NCBI GenBank assembly: GCA_002315535.1
Contig: DCHA01000034.1
Location: 1-24,439, forward strand
Direction of reading: 5' to 3'
DNA: 24,439 nucleotides
From: Firmicutes bacterium UBA1764
GTDB taxonomy: Bacteria > Bacillota > Clostridia > Peptostreptococcales > Anaerovoracaceae
Shown here: in pieces, positions 7,810 through 15,219 of the stretch
Position numbering within the stretch: position 1 is the stretch's first letter
How the letters are laid out: each line of letters starts with the position of its first letter
Notes under the pieces: generated by a model
Told to the model about the DNA's origin: nothing
The model's input: the letters and a program-made list of their open reading frames with translations, nothing else
The model's database searches: none
Program-made: the position numbers and the translations under genes

Positions 7810-9030
7810 TTACTTTCCGAGTAGCTCGTATCTAAAGCCTGCAGCTTTTGCCTTATCACCGTCACAGAAGTTTCTTGTATCGAAGAAATTCTTTTGCTTT
7901 ACGATGCCTGCGAGATGAGCGAAATCAAGCTCCTTGTATTGCTTGTGGTTAACGCCGAGTATTATTAAATCTACATCCTTGCAGGATACATCAAGATTCT
8001 TTTCTGCAACGAAGGGGTCGTTGATATTAACGATTGCTCCGGCATCCTCGAGAATCTTTCTGAGATAGATAATAGGGCTTTCGCGCATATCGTCTACATC
8101 AGGCTTGTATGTTGTTCCGAGTATTGCGATAGTTTTTCCCTTTAAATCACCAAGTATTGCCTTTGAGCGGTCAGCAACATACTGCGGCATTCCGTCGTTG
8201 GTGTGTCTAGACAGGTTAATAATCTGTGCGAGTCCCGGCTCTTTTTCTACGATAAACCATGGATCAACGGCGATGCAGTGTCCGCCAACTCCCGGGCCCG
8301 GCTGGTGAATATTAACGCGAGGGTGCTTGTTGCAAATCTCGATTAATTCCCAAACATTTATTCCTTGCTGCTCGCAAATCTTTGCAAGCTCATTTGCGAA
8401 TGCAATGTTTACATCTCTAAATGTATTTTCAGAAAGCTTGGCCATTTCAGCTGTTCTTGCATCTGTCTCATAAATTTCGCCCTCTACGAAGCTCTTGTAA
8501 AGCTCTGCGATCATATGAGCGGCTTCTTTAGTGTAGCCTCCGGCAACTCTGCTGTTGTGAACCAGCTCGTATAAAATCTTCCCTGGAATAACTCTTTCAG
8601 GGCTGTGTCCGAGGTAGTAGTTAACACCTGCGGTATCAAGAATTGGCTTCATAAGGCTATCAACTGTTCCGATAGGGGATGTTGATTCAAGAATTACAAG
8701 GTTTCCTTCTTTAAGAACGGATACGATATCCTTTGTTGCGCTTTCAACAAAACGCATGTCAGCCTTTTTTTCATCGGTAATTGGAGTAGGAACAGATACG
8801 ATAAAGGCATCAGCTTCTTCAACACTATTCTTCGCACAGAGATGTCCGCTTGCAACGGGTTTTTTGATAAAGTCTGCAAGACCTTCTTCCTCTATAAGTA
8901 TTTCGCCTTTATTTAGAGCATCAACAACTGCCTGCTTTTTATCTACGCCAATAACAGTGTGTCCTGCGTTTGCAAACATTGCAGCGGTCGGAAGTCCAAT
9001 ATAGCCAAGTCCTATTACACAAATTTTCAT
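7810..9030 (-). CDS. wecC: UDP-N-acetyl-D-mannosamine dehydrogenase
   Basis: A 406-residue nucleotide-sugar dehydrogenase that oxidises UDP-ManNAc twice with NAD to UDP-ManNAcA. The Rossmann motif GLGYIGLP is at 7-14, VPTPIT at 80-85, ESTSPIGT at 115-122, and AEMAKLSENTFRDVNIAFAN at 194-213 with the conserved lysine K198. The active-site block HPRVNIHQPGPGVGGHCIAV (236-255) has catalytic C252. This block is characteristic of WecC rather than UDP-glucose dehydrogenase. The SPERV motif replaces the CPERV of E. coli WecC. GGAG lies nine bases before the ATG. It is divergent from a TagA-family transferase, and the pair points to ManNAc/ManNAcA in the wall polymer. No epimerase (WecB/MnaA) gene is in the window. 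Confidence 0.9.
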   Translation of the reverse strand: MKICVIGLGYIGLPTAAMFANAGHTVIGVDKKQAVVDALNKGEILIEEEGLADFIKKPVASGHLCAKNSVEEADAFIVSVPTPITDEKKADMRFVESATKDIVSVLKEGNLVILESTSPIGTVDSLMKPILDTAGVNYYLGHSPERVIPGKILYELVHNSRVAGGYTKEAAHMIAELYKSFVEGEIYETDARTAEMAKLSENTFRDVNIAFANELAKICEQQGINVWELIEICNKHPRVNIHQPGPGVGGHCIAVDPWFIVEKEPGLAQIINLSRHTNDGMPQYVADRSKAILGDLKGKTIAILGTTYKPDVDDMRESPIIYLRKILEDAGAIVNINDPFVAEKNLDVSCKDVDLIILGVNHKQYKELDFAHLAGIVKQKNFFDTRNFCDGDKAKAAGFRYELLGK

Positions 9031-9113
9031 GATTTATATCTCCTGTTTCACGCCCTTAAAAGAGCATTATTTATAATTCAACCGATATATTTTATCATAC
9101 TTAGTCAAGAATA

Positions 9114-9122
9114 TGTTACAAT
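9114..9122 (+). promoter_or_regulatory. Candidate extended -10 promoter for tagA
   Basis: TGTTACAAT matches an extended -10 (TGn TAnAAT-like) on the plus strand in the wecC/tagA divergent gap. The expected transcription start, about seven bases downstream, would fall at or beside the ATG at 9130. No convincing -35 box is seen. Confidence 0.35.
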
Positions 9123-9129
9123 AATGCAT

Positions 9130-9864
9130 ATGAACAATTACGAAACCGCAAAAATACTTGGAATAGATGTGCTGAGAATCAGCAAAGATGAGGCCCTTAA
9201 TAAATTTAAGGACTTTCTTAATGATGATAAGTGCTCGCATATTGTAACGCTTAATCCGGAGATGATTATTGAGGCACAAACCAACACTGAATTTAAAGCC
9301 CTGCTTGACTGCGCCGAGCTGGTATTCCCTGACGGAATCGGCGTAGTATATGCGTCAAAGCTTGTGGGAAGCCCTGTGCCGGAGCGTATAACCGGAATTG
9401 ATTTTTCCCGCTCTGCTCTGGAAATACTGGGAGAAAGAGGCGGAAGTGCATATTTCCTCGGTGCAAAGCCTGGAATTGCGGAGGCTGCGGCAAAAAAGAT
9501 ATCAGAAGAGATATCCGGCCTAAGAATTGTCGGTTATCATGACGGATATTTCAAGTCTGAGGATGAAGAGGCATTGATTGATGAAATTAATGCGAGCGGG
9601 GCAGACATGCTTTGCCTTGCGCTCGGCGCCCCAAAGCAGGAATTCTTTGCACAAAGGTATAAGAATAGATTAAAATGTAAGGTGGTCATAGGAATCGGAG
9701 GCAGCTTTGATGTCTGGTCAGGGACGCTGAAAAGAGCTCCCCAGTTTTATATAGACCACAATGTGGAATGGCTTTACAGGCTTATTCAAGAGCCTAAAAG
9801 AATAAAACGTATCAGTAAATTACCGGTCTTTCTATTAAAGGTTGCGGTACATAAGGAGAAATGA
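9130..9864 (+). CDS. tagA: WecG/TagA/CpsF family N-acetylmannosaminyltransferase
   Basis: A 244-residue member of glycosyltransferase family 26, which moves ManNAc (or ManNAcA) from UDP to undecaprenyl-PP-GlcNAc at the membrane face. TLNPEMI is at 40-46, the catalytic-base block FPDGIGVVYAS with D68 at 66-76, VPERITGIDF at 83-92, LGAPKQEFFAQ at 165-175 and GGSFDVWSG at 190-198. The C-terminal membrane appendage WLYRLIQEPKRIKR is at 214-227. The length is normal. The open frame extends up to 8959, but that part lies under divergent wecC and has no family similarity. ATG 9130 (MNNYETAK) or ATG 9124 is the likely start. Neither has a Shine-Dalgarno. The 3' end overlaps the transketolase gene. 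Confidence 0.88.
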   Translation: MNNYETAKILGIDVLRISKDEALNKFKDFLNDDKCSHIVTLNPEMIIEAQTNTEFKALLDCAELVFPDGIGVVYASKLVGSPVPERITGIDFSRSALEILGERGGSAYFLGAKPGIAEAAAKKISEEISGLRIVGYHDGYFKSEDEEALIDEINASGADMLCLALGAPKQEFFAQRYKNRLKCKVVIGIGGSFDVWSGTLKRAPQFYIDHNVEWLYRLIQEPKRIKRISKLPVFLLKVAVHKEK

Positions 9865-10682
9865 TGGATAAGAAAAAACTTGAGCAGAAAGCCCTGGCAG
9901 TCAGACAGGACATTATCAGAGAAATCCATGCATCACAGTCCGGACATCCGGGTGGATCACTCTCAGTAACAGACATTCTTACAGTTCTCTTCTTTGATGA
10001 GATGAAAATCGACCCAAAGAAGCCTCAGATGGAAAAGCGTGATAAGTTTGTCCTTTCAAAGGGACATGCATCTCCGGCGCTTTACGCTGTAATGGCTGAG
10101 AGGGGTTATTTTGATAAAAAAGAGCTTTTAACATTCAGAAAAATTAATTCCCGTCTTCAGGGACATCCAAGCATGCATTCACTTCCATGCCTTGATATGT
10201 CAAGCGGATCTCTGGGACAGGGAATATCAATAGCTTGCGGTATGGCTCTTGCAAACAAGCTTGATAAGAATCCGGGCAGAGTATATACAGTTCTTGGCGA
10301 TGGAGAGCTTCAGGAGGGTATGGTTTGGGAAGCTGCAATGTCAGCAGGTCACTACCATCTTTCAAATCTTTGCGCCTTTGTCGATCACAACGGACTTCAG
10401 ATTGACGGACCTAATGATAAGGTTATGAAGGTTATGCCTATTGATAAAAAGTTTGCTTCATTTGGCTGGAATGTTATTAAGTGCAACGGACACGACGTTG
10501 CAGATATAAAGAAGGCTCTGGCCGAAGCAAGAAAATGCAAGGATAAGCCAAGCTGCATTATCGCAGAAACTCATAAGGGTAACGGAGTATCATTTATGTG
10601 TGACCAGGCCGGATGGCATGGAAAGGCTCCAAACGATGAGCAGGCAGCATTAGCAATGAAAGAATTAGGAGGTAAACTCTAA
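9864..10682 (+). CDS. Transketolase, N-terminal (TPP-binding) subunit
   Basis: A 272-residue subunit that holds the thiamine-diphosphate pyrophosphate site of a two-gene transketolase of the non-oxidative pentose phosphate pathway. SGHPGGSLS is at 26-34, LSKGHASPALYAVMAERGY at 64-82, LGQGISIACGMALA at 117-130 and the TPP motif GDGELQEGMVWEA...DHNGLQIDG at 145-182; HGKAPND comes near the end. AAGGAG (9853-9858) sits five bases before ATG 9864 and only two before ATG 9861, so 9864 is preferred. The start overlaps the tagA stop and the C-terminal subunit gene overlaps its own stop. Split transketolases are common in Clostridia. Confidence 0.92.
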   Translation: MDKKKLEQKALAVRQDIIREIHASQSGHPGGSLSVTDILTVLFFDEMKIDPKKPQMEKRDKFVLSKGHASPALYAVMAERGYFDKKELLTFRKINSRLQGHPSMHSLPCLDMSSGSLGQGISIACGMALANKLDKNPGRVYTVLGDGELQEGMVWEAAMSAGHYHLSNLCAFVDHNGLQIDGPNDKVMKVMPIDKKFASFGWNVIKCNGHDVADIKKALAEARKCKDKPSCIIAETHKGNGVSFMCDQAGWHGKAPNDEQAALAMKELGGKL

Positions 10683-11614
10683 TGGCAAACAAGATTGCAA
10701 CAAGAGACAGTTTCTCTAAGTTCCTCGTTGAATATGGCAAGGAAAACAAAAACGTAGTGGCACTAAATGCAGACCTTTCAGGATCCACTATGACTAAGGC
10801 TTTTGAGCAGACATATCCGGATAGATTTTTTAATGCAGGTATCGCAGAGCAGAATATGATGGGTCTGGCTTGCGGCCTTGCTCACAGCGGCAAGGTTGTA
10901 TTTGCAAGCTCCTTCGTAATGTTTGCAACAGGACGTGCATTTGAGATTATCAGAAATTCAATTGCATATACAAATGCTAATGTTAAGGTTTGCGCATCAC
11001 ATGCCGGACTTATGGTTGGCGAAGATGGTGCAACTCACCAGGCTATCGAGGATCTCGCTCTTATGTGTTCTATCCCGGGAATGGTTGTTGTAAACCCATC
11101 TGATGATGTTTCTGCAAGAAAGCTTCTTAAAGCTGTTGCTGAGGTAAATGGTCCTGCATATGTAAGACTTGGCAGAGCCGCAACACCTGTTATTTATAAA
11201 GAAAGCCAGAAGATTACTATTGGTAAAGCAATTAAGCTTCGCGAAGGCAAGGATGCTACTATTATTGCAACAGGCACTATGGTTTCTCCGGCACTTGAAG
11301 CAGCTGAAACACTTGCAAAGAGCGGAATCAATGTAAGAGTGCTTGATATGCATACAATTAAGCCTATCGACAAGAAGGCTATTCTTGCCGCTGCTAAGGA
11401 AACAGGCGCTATTGTTACCGCAGAGGAGCACACAGTTTATGGCGGACTTGGCGCAATTACCGCAAGCATACTTGCTGAAAACTATCCATGCAAGATGAAG
11501 ATGGTTGCTATCAAGGATACCTTTGGTGAGTCCGGTAAACCTGATCAGCTTCTGAAGAAATATGGTCTTACTGCAAATGATATTGTTAAGGCTGTAAAAG
11601 CTCTTAAGAAGTAA
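10682..11614 (+). CDS. Transketolase, C-terminal (pyrimidine-binding) subunit
   Basis: A 310-residue partner of the preceding gene. The pyrimidine-binding domain has LNADLSGST at 28-36 and the catalytic glutamate E56 in NAGIAEQNMMGLACGLA (51-67), then SFVMFATGRAFEIIRNSIAY, HAGLMVGEDGATHQAIEDLA and PSDD. The C-terminal transketolase domain carries ATGTMVSPALEAAE and DMHTIKPID, then EEHTVYGGLGA. The ATG overlaps the previous TAA by one base (TAATG) with GGAGG upstream, giving balanced synthesis of both subunits. It ends at a strong terminator. Confidence 0.92.
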   Translation: MANKIATRDSFSKFLVEYGKENKNVVALNADLSGSTMTKAFEQTYPDRFFNAGIAEQNMMGLACGLAHSGKVVFASSFVMFATGRAFEIIRNSIAYTNANVKVCASHAGLMVGEDGATHQAIEDLALMCSIPGMVVVNPSDDVSARKLLKAVAEVNGPAYVRLGRAATPVIYKESQKITIGKAIKLREGKDATIIATGTMVSPALEAAETLAKSGINVRVLDMHTIKPIDKKAILAAAKETGAIVTAEEHTVYGGLGAITASILAENYPCKMKMVAIKDTFGESGKPDQLLKKYGLTANDIVKAVKALKK

Positions 11615-11638
11615 TTGACTTTTATTACATAAAATGGT

Positions 11639-11670
11639 AAACTGTCCGAAACATCGGGCAGTTTATTTTT
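11639..11670 (+). terminator. Intrinsic terminator after transketolase
   Basis: A 10-bp stem with one G-U pair (AAACTGTCCG / CGGGCAGTTT) and loop AAACAT is followed by ATTTTT. It separates the tagA-transketolase unit from the next gene. Confidence 0.85.
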
Positions 11671-11690
11671 GTGCCCGAAAAGGGGGACAT

Positions 11691-12431
11691 ATGGGACTAT
11701 TTAATAAAGGAAACAGTGAGCATGCGCTTAGGCAGAGCTCTAAAATTGTTGTTGCATCGGGGGCTTTGGGAAGCGGCGTCAGCTTTATTTCAGAACTGCT
11801 TGCATTTAGCCTTTCAAAGCATGGAAGTGTATCAGTTACAGAGCTTGGGTTTCCTCATTTTTACGATTCACTGGGCTTTGAAAAAAACTTTTTGATCAGG
11901 GGATATACTGATTATTTTGAGAAAATTTCTTTGGGCGAACGCATTGATTATAAGCAGTCCAAATCGAACTCATTTGAGGGCATAAATTGGATTTGTAAGA
12001 CTTCAGCGCATAATTCGTCTTTATCTTTAGCGGAAACCTTTAGGGCATTCTACCTGCCAAGCGAGGAATTCCAAATTTTTGATTGCTCCGGCCTTGACGC
12101 AGATGCTTCACTTGCGCTTTTAGCCGAGGCTGATTATCCGATTTGCATCATTGATCCTCTTCCAAGTATGCTAATGCAGAGCCGAAGCTTTCTTGAGAGG
12201 CTGAGAATTGGGCTGCCTGAGTGCCAACTAATAGTTAATAAAATGAATCCCGGGGTTCACAGCTCTGAACTGAACAGATTTCTGGGCACTAAAAATTATT
12301 TCAGCGTTGCTTCAGTGAGTCCGGAGTATATTTATCGGGGGGAGTACAATTCGGCGTCATTTTGTCACATTAGCGATATTCCAAAAATAATGGGTAAAAC
12401 GCAAGATATGCTATCATCACTATTTCTTTAA
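11691..12431 (+). CDS. Unrecognised protein with a degenerate P-loop (ParA/MinD-like fold suspected)
   Basis: A 246-residue soluble protein whose family I do not recognise. The frame is open from 11634, but that start lies in the terminator; ATG 11691 follows GGGGG at a good distance. Residues 18-50 (KIVVASGALGSGVSFISELL onward, then a strand ending VSVTELG) look like the first strand, P-loop and helix of a SIMIBI NTPase, but the loop GALGSGVSF lacks the Walker A lysine. FQIFDCSGLD (127-136) is placed like a Walker B strand, ICIIDPLPS (151-159) like the following strand, and CQLIVNKMNPGV (178-189) like the NK(M/x)D-type base strand. It could be a non-hydrolysing regulator. It precedes the ftsEX operon but has its own ribosome site and is separated by a promoter. 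Confidence 0.7.
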   Translation: MGLFNKGNSEHALRQSSKIVVASGALGSGVSFISELLAFSLSKHGSVSVTELGFPHFYDSLGFEKNFLIRGYTDYFEKISLGERIDYKQSKSNSFEGINWICKTSAHNSSLSLAETFRAFYLPSEEFQIFDCSGLDADASLALLAEADYPICIIDPLPSMLMQSRSFLERLRIGLPECQLIVNKMNPGVHSSELNRFLGTKNYFSVASVSPEYIYRGEYNSASFCHISDIPKIMGKTQDMLSSLFL

Positions 12432-12442
12432 TACTAAATATA

Positions 12443-12451
12443 TGGTATAAT
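12443..12451 (+). promoter_or_regulatory. Extended -10 promoter of the ftsEX operon
   Basis: TGGTATAAT is a perfect extended -10, ending 36 bases before the ftsE TTG start. A weak -35 (TTTCTT at 12423) is 17 bases upstream, inside the end of the previous gene. Confidence 0.55.
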
Positions 12452-12487
12452 TACTCGTTAGATTATATCCAAAAATAGGTAGAAAAA

Positions 12488-13174
12488 TTGATTGACTTTA
12501 TTAACGTTAGCAAAATATATGGAGAAAATAGTATAGGTCTTATTGGGGCAAACATTCACATTAATAAGGGTGAATTTGTTTTCCTTGTAGGTCCGACAGG
12601 CTCCGGAAAATCAACATTTATTAAATTAATATTAAGAGAGCTTATTCCGGAGGAGGGCGCTATTCTTATTAATGGTAAGGATATCACAACGCTTTCCAAC
12701 AGAGAGGTTCCTTTGCTTCGCCGCGAAATAGGTACCGTTTTCCAGGATTATGGGCTTTTGCCTAATAAGACCGTTTTTGAAAATGTTGCCTTTGCTATGG
12801 AGGTTGTTCATACCGCTCCGAGAACAATCAGAAGGCAGGTTCCGCAGGTTCTTGCACTTATGGGTATTCAGGATAAGGCAAATATGTTCCCGCACGAATT
12901 GTCGGGTGGTCAGCAGCAGCGTGTTGCTATTGCCAGAGCTATTGTTAATGATCCAAAAATTCTCATTGCGGATGAGCCTACCGGAAATCTTGACCCGGAT
13001 ACTGCTCGCGAGATTATGGTTCTTCTTGATCGTATTAATTCAAAAGGAACTACCATCATTATGGTTACGCACGCAAAGGATATCGTTAATGAAATGCATA
13101 AGCGTGTAGTTGCTATTGATGGCGGACGCATTGTCAGGGATGCTATGGAAGGAGAGTACGGTTACGATGATTAG
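12488..13174 (+). CDS. ftsE: Cell-division ATP-binding protein FtsE
   Basis: A 228-residue ABC ATPase that pairs with FtsX and powers control of septal wall hydrolases. Walker A GPTGSGKST is at 35-43, the Q-loop is FQDYGLL, the signature is LSGGQQQRVAIARA, Walker B is ILIADEPTGNLDP and the switch histidine is in MVTHAKDI. The start codon is TTG (no ATG is available that keeps the conserved IDFINVSKIY start), with AGGT about seven bases before it. It overlaps ftsX by eight bases. Confidence 0.95.
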   Translation: MIDFINVSKIYGENSIGLIGANIHINKGEFVFLVGPTGSGKSTFIKLILRELIPEEGAILINGKDITTLSNREVPLLRREIGTVFQDYGLLPNKTVFENVAFAMEVVHTAPRTIRRQVPQVLALMGIQDKANMFPHELSGGQQQRVAIARAIVNDPKILIADEPTGNLDPDTAREIMVLLDRINSKGTTIIMVTHAKDIVNEMHKRVVAIDGGRIVRDAMEGEYGYDD

Positions 13175-14060
13175 CAGTATCGTTTATTCTCTTAAGCAGG
13201 CATTCAGACAGATTTGGCGTAACAAGGTAATGAGTCTTGCGTCTATGTTTTCAATTACAGCAATGCTTTTGATTTTAGGCTTGTTTTTTATTCTCACAGT
13301 AAACGTTAATATGGCTACTGAGGGTATAAAGGATCAGTTTAATACTGTTGAAGTATATCTGCTTGATGATACCAATGATTCAAAGATTTTAAAAATGCAA
13401 AAGAGCCTCAATGCTATGGATGAAGTATCAGATGTTACATTCATCAGCAAGGATCAGGCGATGAAGGATTTCAAGCAGAGATTTGGTGAAAATTCCTATC
13501 TTCTTGATGGACTGACTGAAAATCCTCTTCCAAATTCACTTCGAGTAGCTCTTAATGATCTTGAAAAGGGTGAAATGGTTGCTGAGGTTTGCAGAAATAT
13601 GGATGGCGTTGAGGATGTAAGATATTATGCAACCGAGGTAAACAAGGTTCTAAAGATTACATCTGCGATGCAAAAATGTGCATTGGTTATAGTTGCCTTT
13701 TTGATTATAGTCTCAATAGTAGTTGTATCAAATACAATAAAGATTACGGTTGAGGCACGTAAGAATGAAATCGCAATTATGAAGTATATCGGTGCAACAA
13801 GTTGGTTTATCAGAGGACCAATGCTTGGAGAAGGTGTTATCATCGGAATCATTTCTGCGGTTGTTTCATTTGGTATAACATCTGCCGCATATGCAAAGCT
13901 TGTGGCAAGCTTCGGGGATCAGGTTATGATGCTTGTTTCAACAAAGCTCGTTGATTCATTATATATGACTTCTACTCTGGCTTGGATATTCGTTGCACTT
14001 GGTGTTTCAATTGGTGCCGTTGGTTCGATTATTTCTATGAGAAGATATCTGAGAGCCTAA
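13167..14060 (+). CDS. ftsX: Cell-division permease-like protein FtsX
   Basis: A 297-residue membrane protein with the FtsX layout: cytoplasmic start MISSIVYSLKQAFRQIWRNK, TM1 at about 26-47, an outer domain (about 50-165, with VEVYLLDD and TFISKDQAM), TM2 at about 171-190, then IMKYIGAT (204-211), TM3 at about 222-242 and TM4 at about 270-290. It links FtsE ATP hydrolysis to an outer wall-hydrolase partner, here most likely the next gene. The frame runs back to 13110 inside ftsE; ATG 13167 with GGAGAG upstream fits family starts. It lacks the catalytic motifs of a transporter, as expected. Confidence 0.94.
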   Translation: MISSIVYSLKQAFRQIWRNKVMSLASMFSITAMLLILGLFFILTVNVNMATEGIKDQFNTVEVYLLDDTNDSKILKMQKSLNAMDEVSDVTFISKDQAMKDFKQRFGENSYLLDGLTENPLPNSLRVALNDLEKGEMVAEVCRNMDGVEDVRYYATEVNKVLKITSAMQKCALVIVAFLIIVSIVVVSNTIKITVEARKNEIAIMKYIGATSWFIRGPMLGEGVIIGIISAVVSFGITSAAYAKLVASFGDQVMMLVSTKLVDSLYMTSTLAWIFVALGVSIGAVGSIISMRRYLRA

Positions 14061-14075
14061 ATAAGGAAAAGATAG

Positions 14076-15218
14076 ATGAAAAACAAGGGTTTAAAAAGGG
14101 TTTTAATAATATTATCGGCTGTACTGCTCGTTTCTTGCATGATAGTTCCAATCACCTTTGCAGATGAGCAGGCTGATTTAAAGAAGGTTCAGGCTGAGCG
14201 AGATGCTTTAAATAAGCAGTATTCTGACGGTAAGGCCAGATCTAATGCGCTTTCTTCGCAGATAAAAAGTCTTGAAAAGCAGATCTACAGCTCTGAGCTT
14301 GAAATTGCAAACCTTGAAACAGAAATTAATAATACAAAGGATGAAATCCTTCAGGCTTTAAATGATCTTGCAGACAAGCAGGAGGAGCTTGGTGCTCAGA
14401 ACGAGGCACTAAACCAGAGACTTCGTACTATGTATAAGAATGGAGAAGTCGGCATGCTGTCTGTTCTTCTCGGTTCTGCCAATATGTCGGATTTCCTCAC
14501 AAATCTTGATATTATTCAGCGTATATATGATGCGGATGCTGAGGTCTTATCAAAGCTTCAGGTCCAGTATGATCAACTTGAAGAGGAAAGAAATAATCTT
14601 ATCGCTTTAAAGGAATCACTTGAAACTCAAGAGGCTAATGTTGAGGCAAAAAAAGCAAGCCTGGCTGATAATAAATCAGCTGTTGCAACCAAGAAGGCCG
14701 TAATAGATTCAGATAATGCTGTTCTTTCCCAGCAAATTGATGATTTAAATAAAGAGGCTGATGCTCTTATTTCCAAGATTCTTCAATTGCAAGGGACCGG
14801 TGATTATGTAGGTGGCACAATGTGCTGGCCATCTCAGGCTAGTACTTATGTATCATCTCCGTTTGGAAACAGACTTCACCCGATACTTAAGGTATATAAG
14901 ATGCACACCGGAATAGATATTGCCGCATCAGGTGGTACCAATATTCTTGCCGCTAATGCCGGAGTTGTTATTTCCGCAGGTTGGAACAGCAGCTATGGCT
15001 ACATGGTTATGATAGATCACGGCGGCGGTATTGTTACACTATATGCGCATTCCTCAAAGCTTCTTGTTTCAAAGGGTGATGTTGTATCAAGAGGACAGGC
15101 AATTGCCCTCGTTGGATCAACGGGTATGTCAACCGGTAACCATTTGCATTTTGAGGTTCGTTTAAACGGTGCATATCAAAATCCGCTTAATTATGTTTCA
15201 ACCAGCGTAAGAAAGTAA
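14076..15218 (+). CDS. Secreted coiled-coil murein hydrolase, M23 family (PcsB/EnvC-like FtsEX partner)
   Basis: A 380-residue exported protein. The signal peptide covers about residues 1-29 (basic MKNKGLKRV, hydrophobic core, cut near TFA-DEQ). Two long coiled-coil stretches follow (about 31-115 and 155-238). The C-terminal LytM/M23 peptidase domain (about 255-375) keeps all zinc ligands: H277 and D281 in HTGIDIAA, plus H356 and H358 in HLHFE, with SPFGNRLHP upstream. Such proteins are activated at the septum by FtsEX through the coiled coil. Whether it cleaves peptidoglycan itself or activates amidases cannot be told, but the site looks catalytically intact. AAGGA lies nine bases before the ATG, directly after ftsX. 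Confidence 0.92.
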   Translation: MKNKGLKRVLIILSAVLLVSCMIVPITFADEQADLKKVQAERDALNKQYSDGKARSNALSSQIKSLEKQIYSSELEIANLETEINNTKDEILQALNDLADKQEELGAQNEALNQRLRTMYKNGEVGMLSVLLGSANMSDFLTNLDIIQRIYDADAEVLSKLQVQYDQLEEERNNLIALKESLETQEANVEAKKASLADNKSAVATKKAVIDSDNAVLSQQIDDLNKEADALISKILQLQGTGDYVGGTMCWPSQASTYVSSPFGNRLHPILKVYKMHTGIDIAASGGTNILAANAGVVISAGWNSSYGYMVMIDHGGGIVTLYAHSSKLLVSKGDVVSRGQAIALVGSTGMSTGNHLHFEVRLNGAYQNPLNYVSTSVRK

Positions 15219-15219
15219 G

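Noticed and set aside
8959..9129. N-terminal extension of tagA under the wecC start
   Set aside because: It is antisense to the conserved wecC start, has no family similarity, and the normal TagA length is reached from 9130.
10997..11431. 144-residue minus-strand ORF
   Set aside because: It is antisense to the transketolase C subunit and has a shadow-like composition (rich in Ser, Cys, Asn) with no recognisable domain.
11634..11690. Upstream start for the P-loop-like protein
   Set aside because: It lies inside the transketolase terminator hairpin, whereas ATG 11691 has a good ribosome site.
12750..13109. 119-residue plus-strand ORF inside ftsE
   Set aside because: It is a frame-shifted shadow of ftsE, rich in Leu and Arg, with no ribosome site.
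13110..13166. Upstream start for ftsX
   Set aside because: It overlaps the conserved end of ftsE by over 60 bases, and ATG 13167 gives the standard FtsX beginning with GGAGAG upstream.
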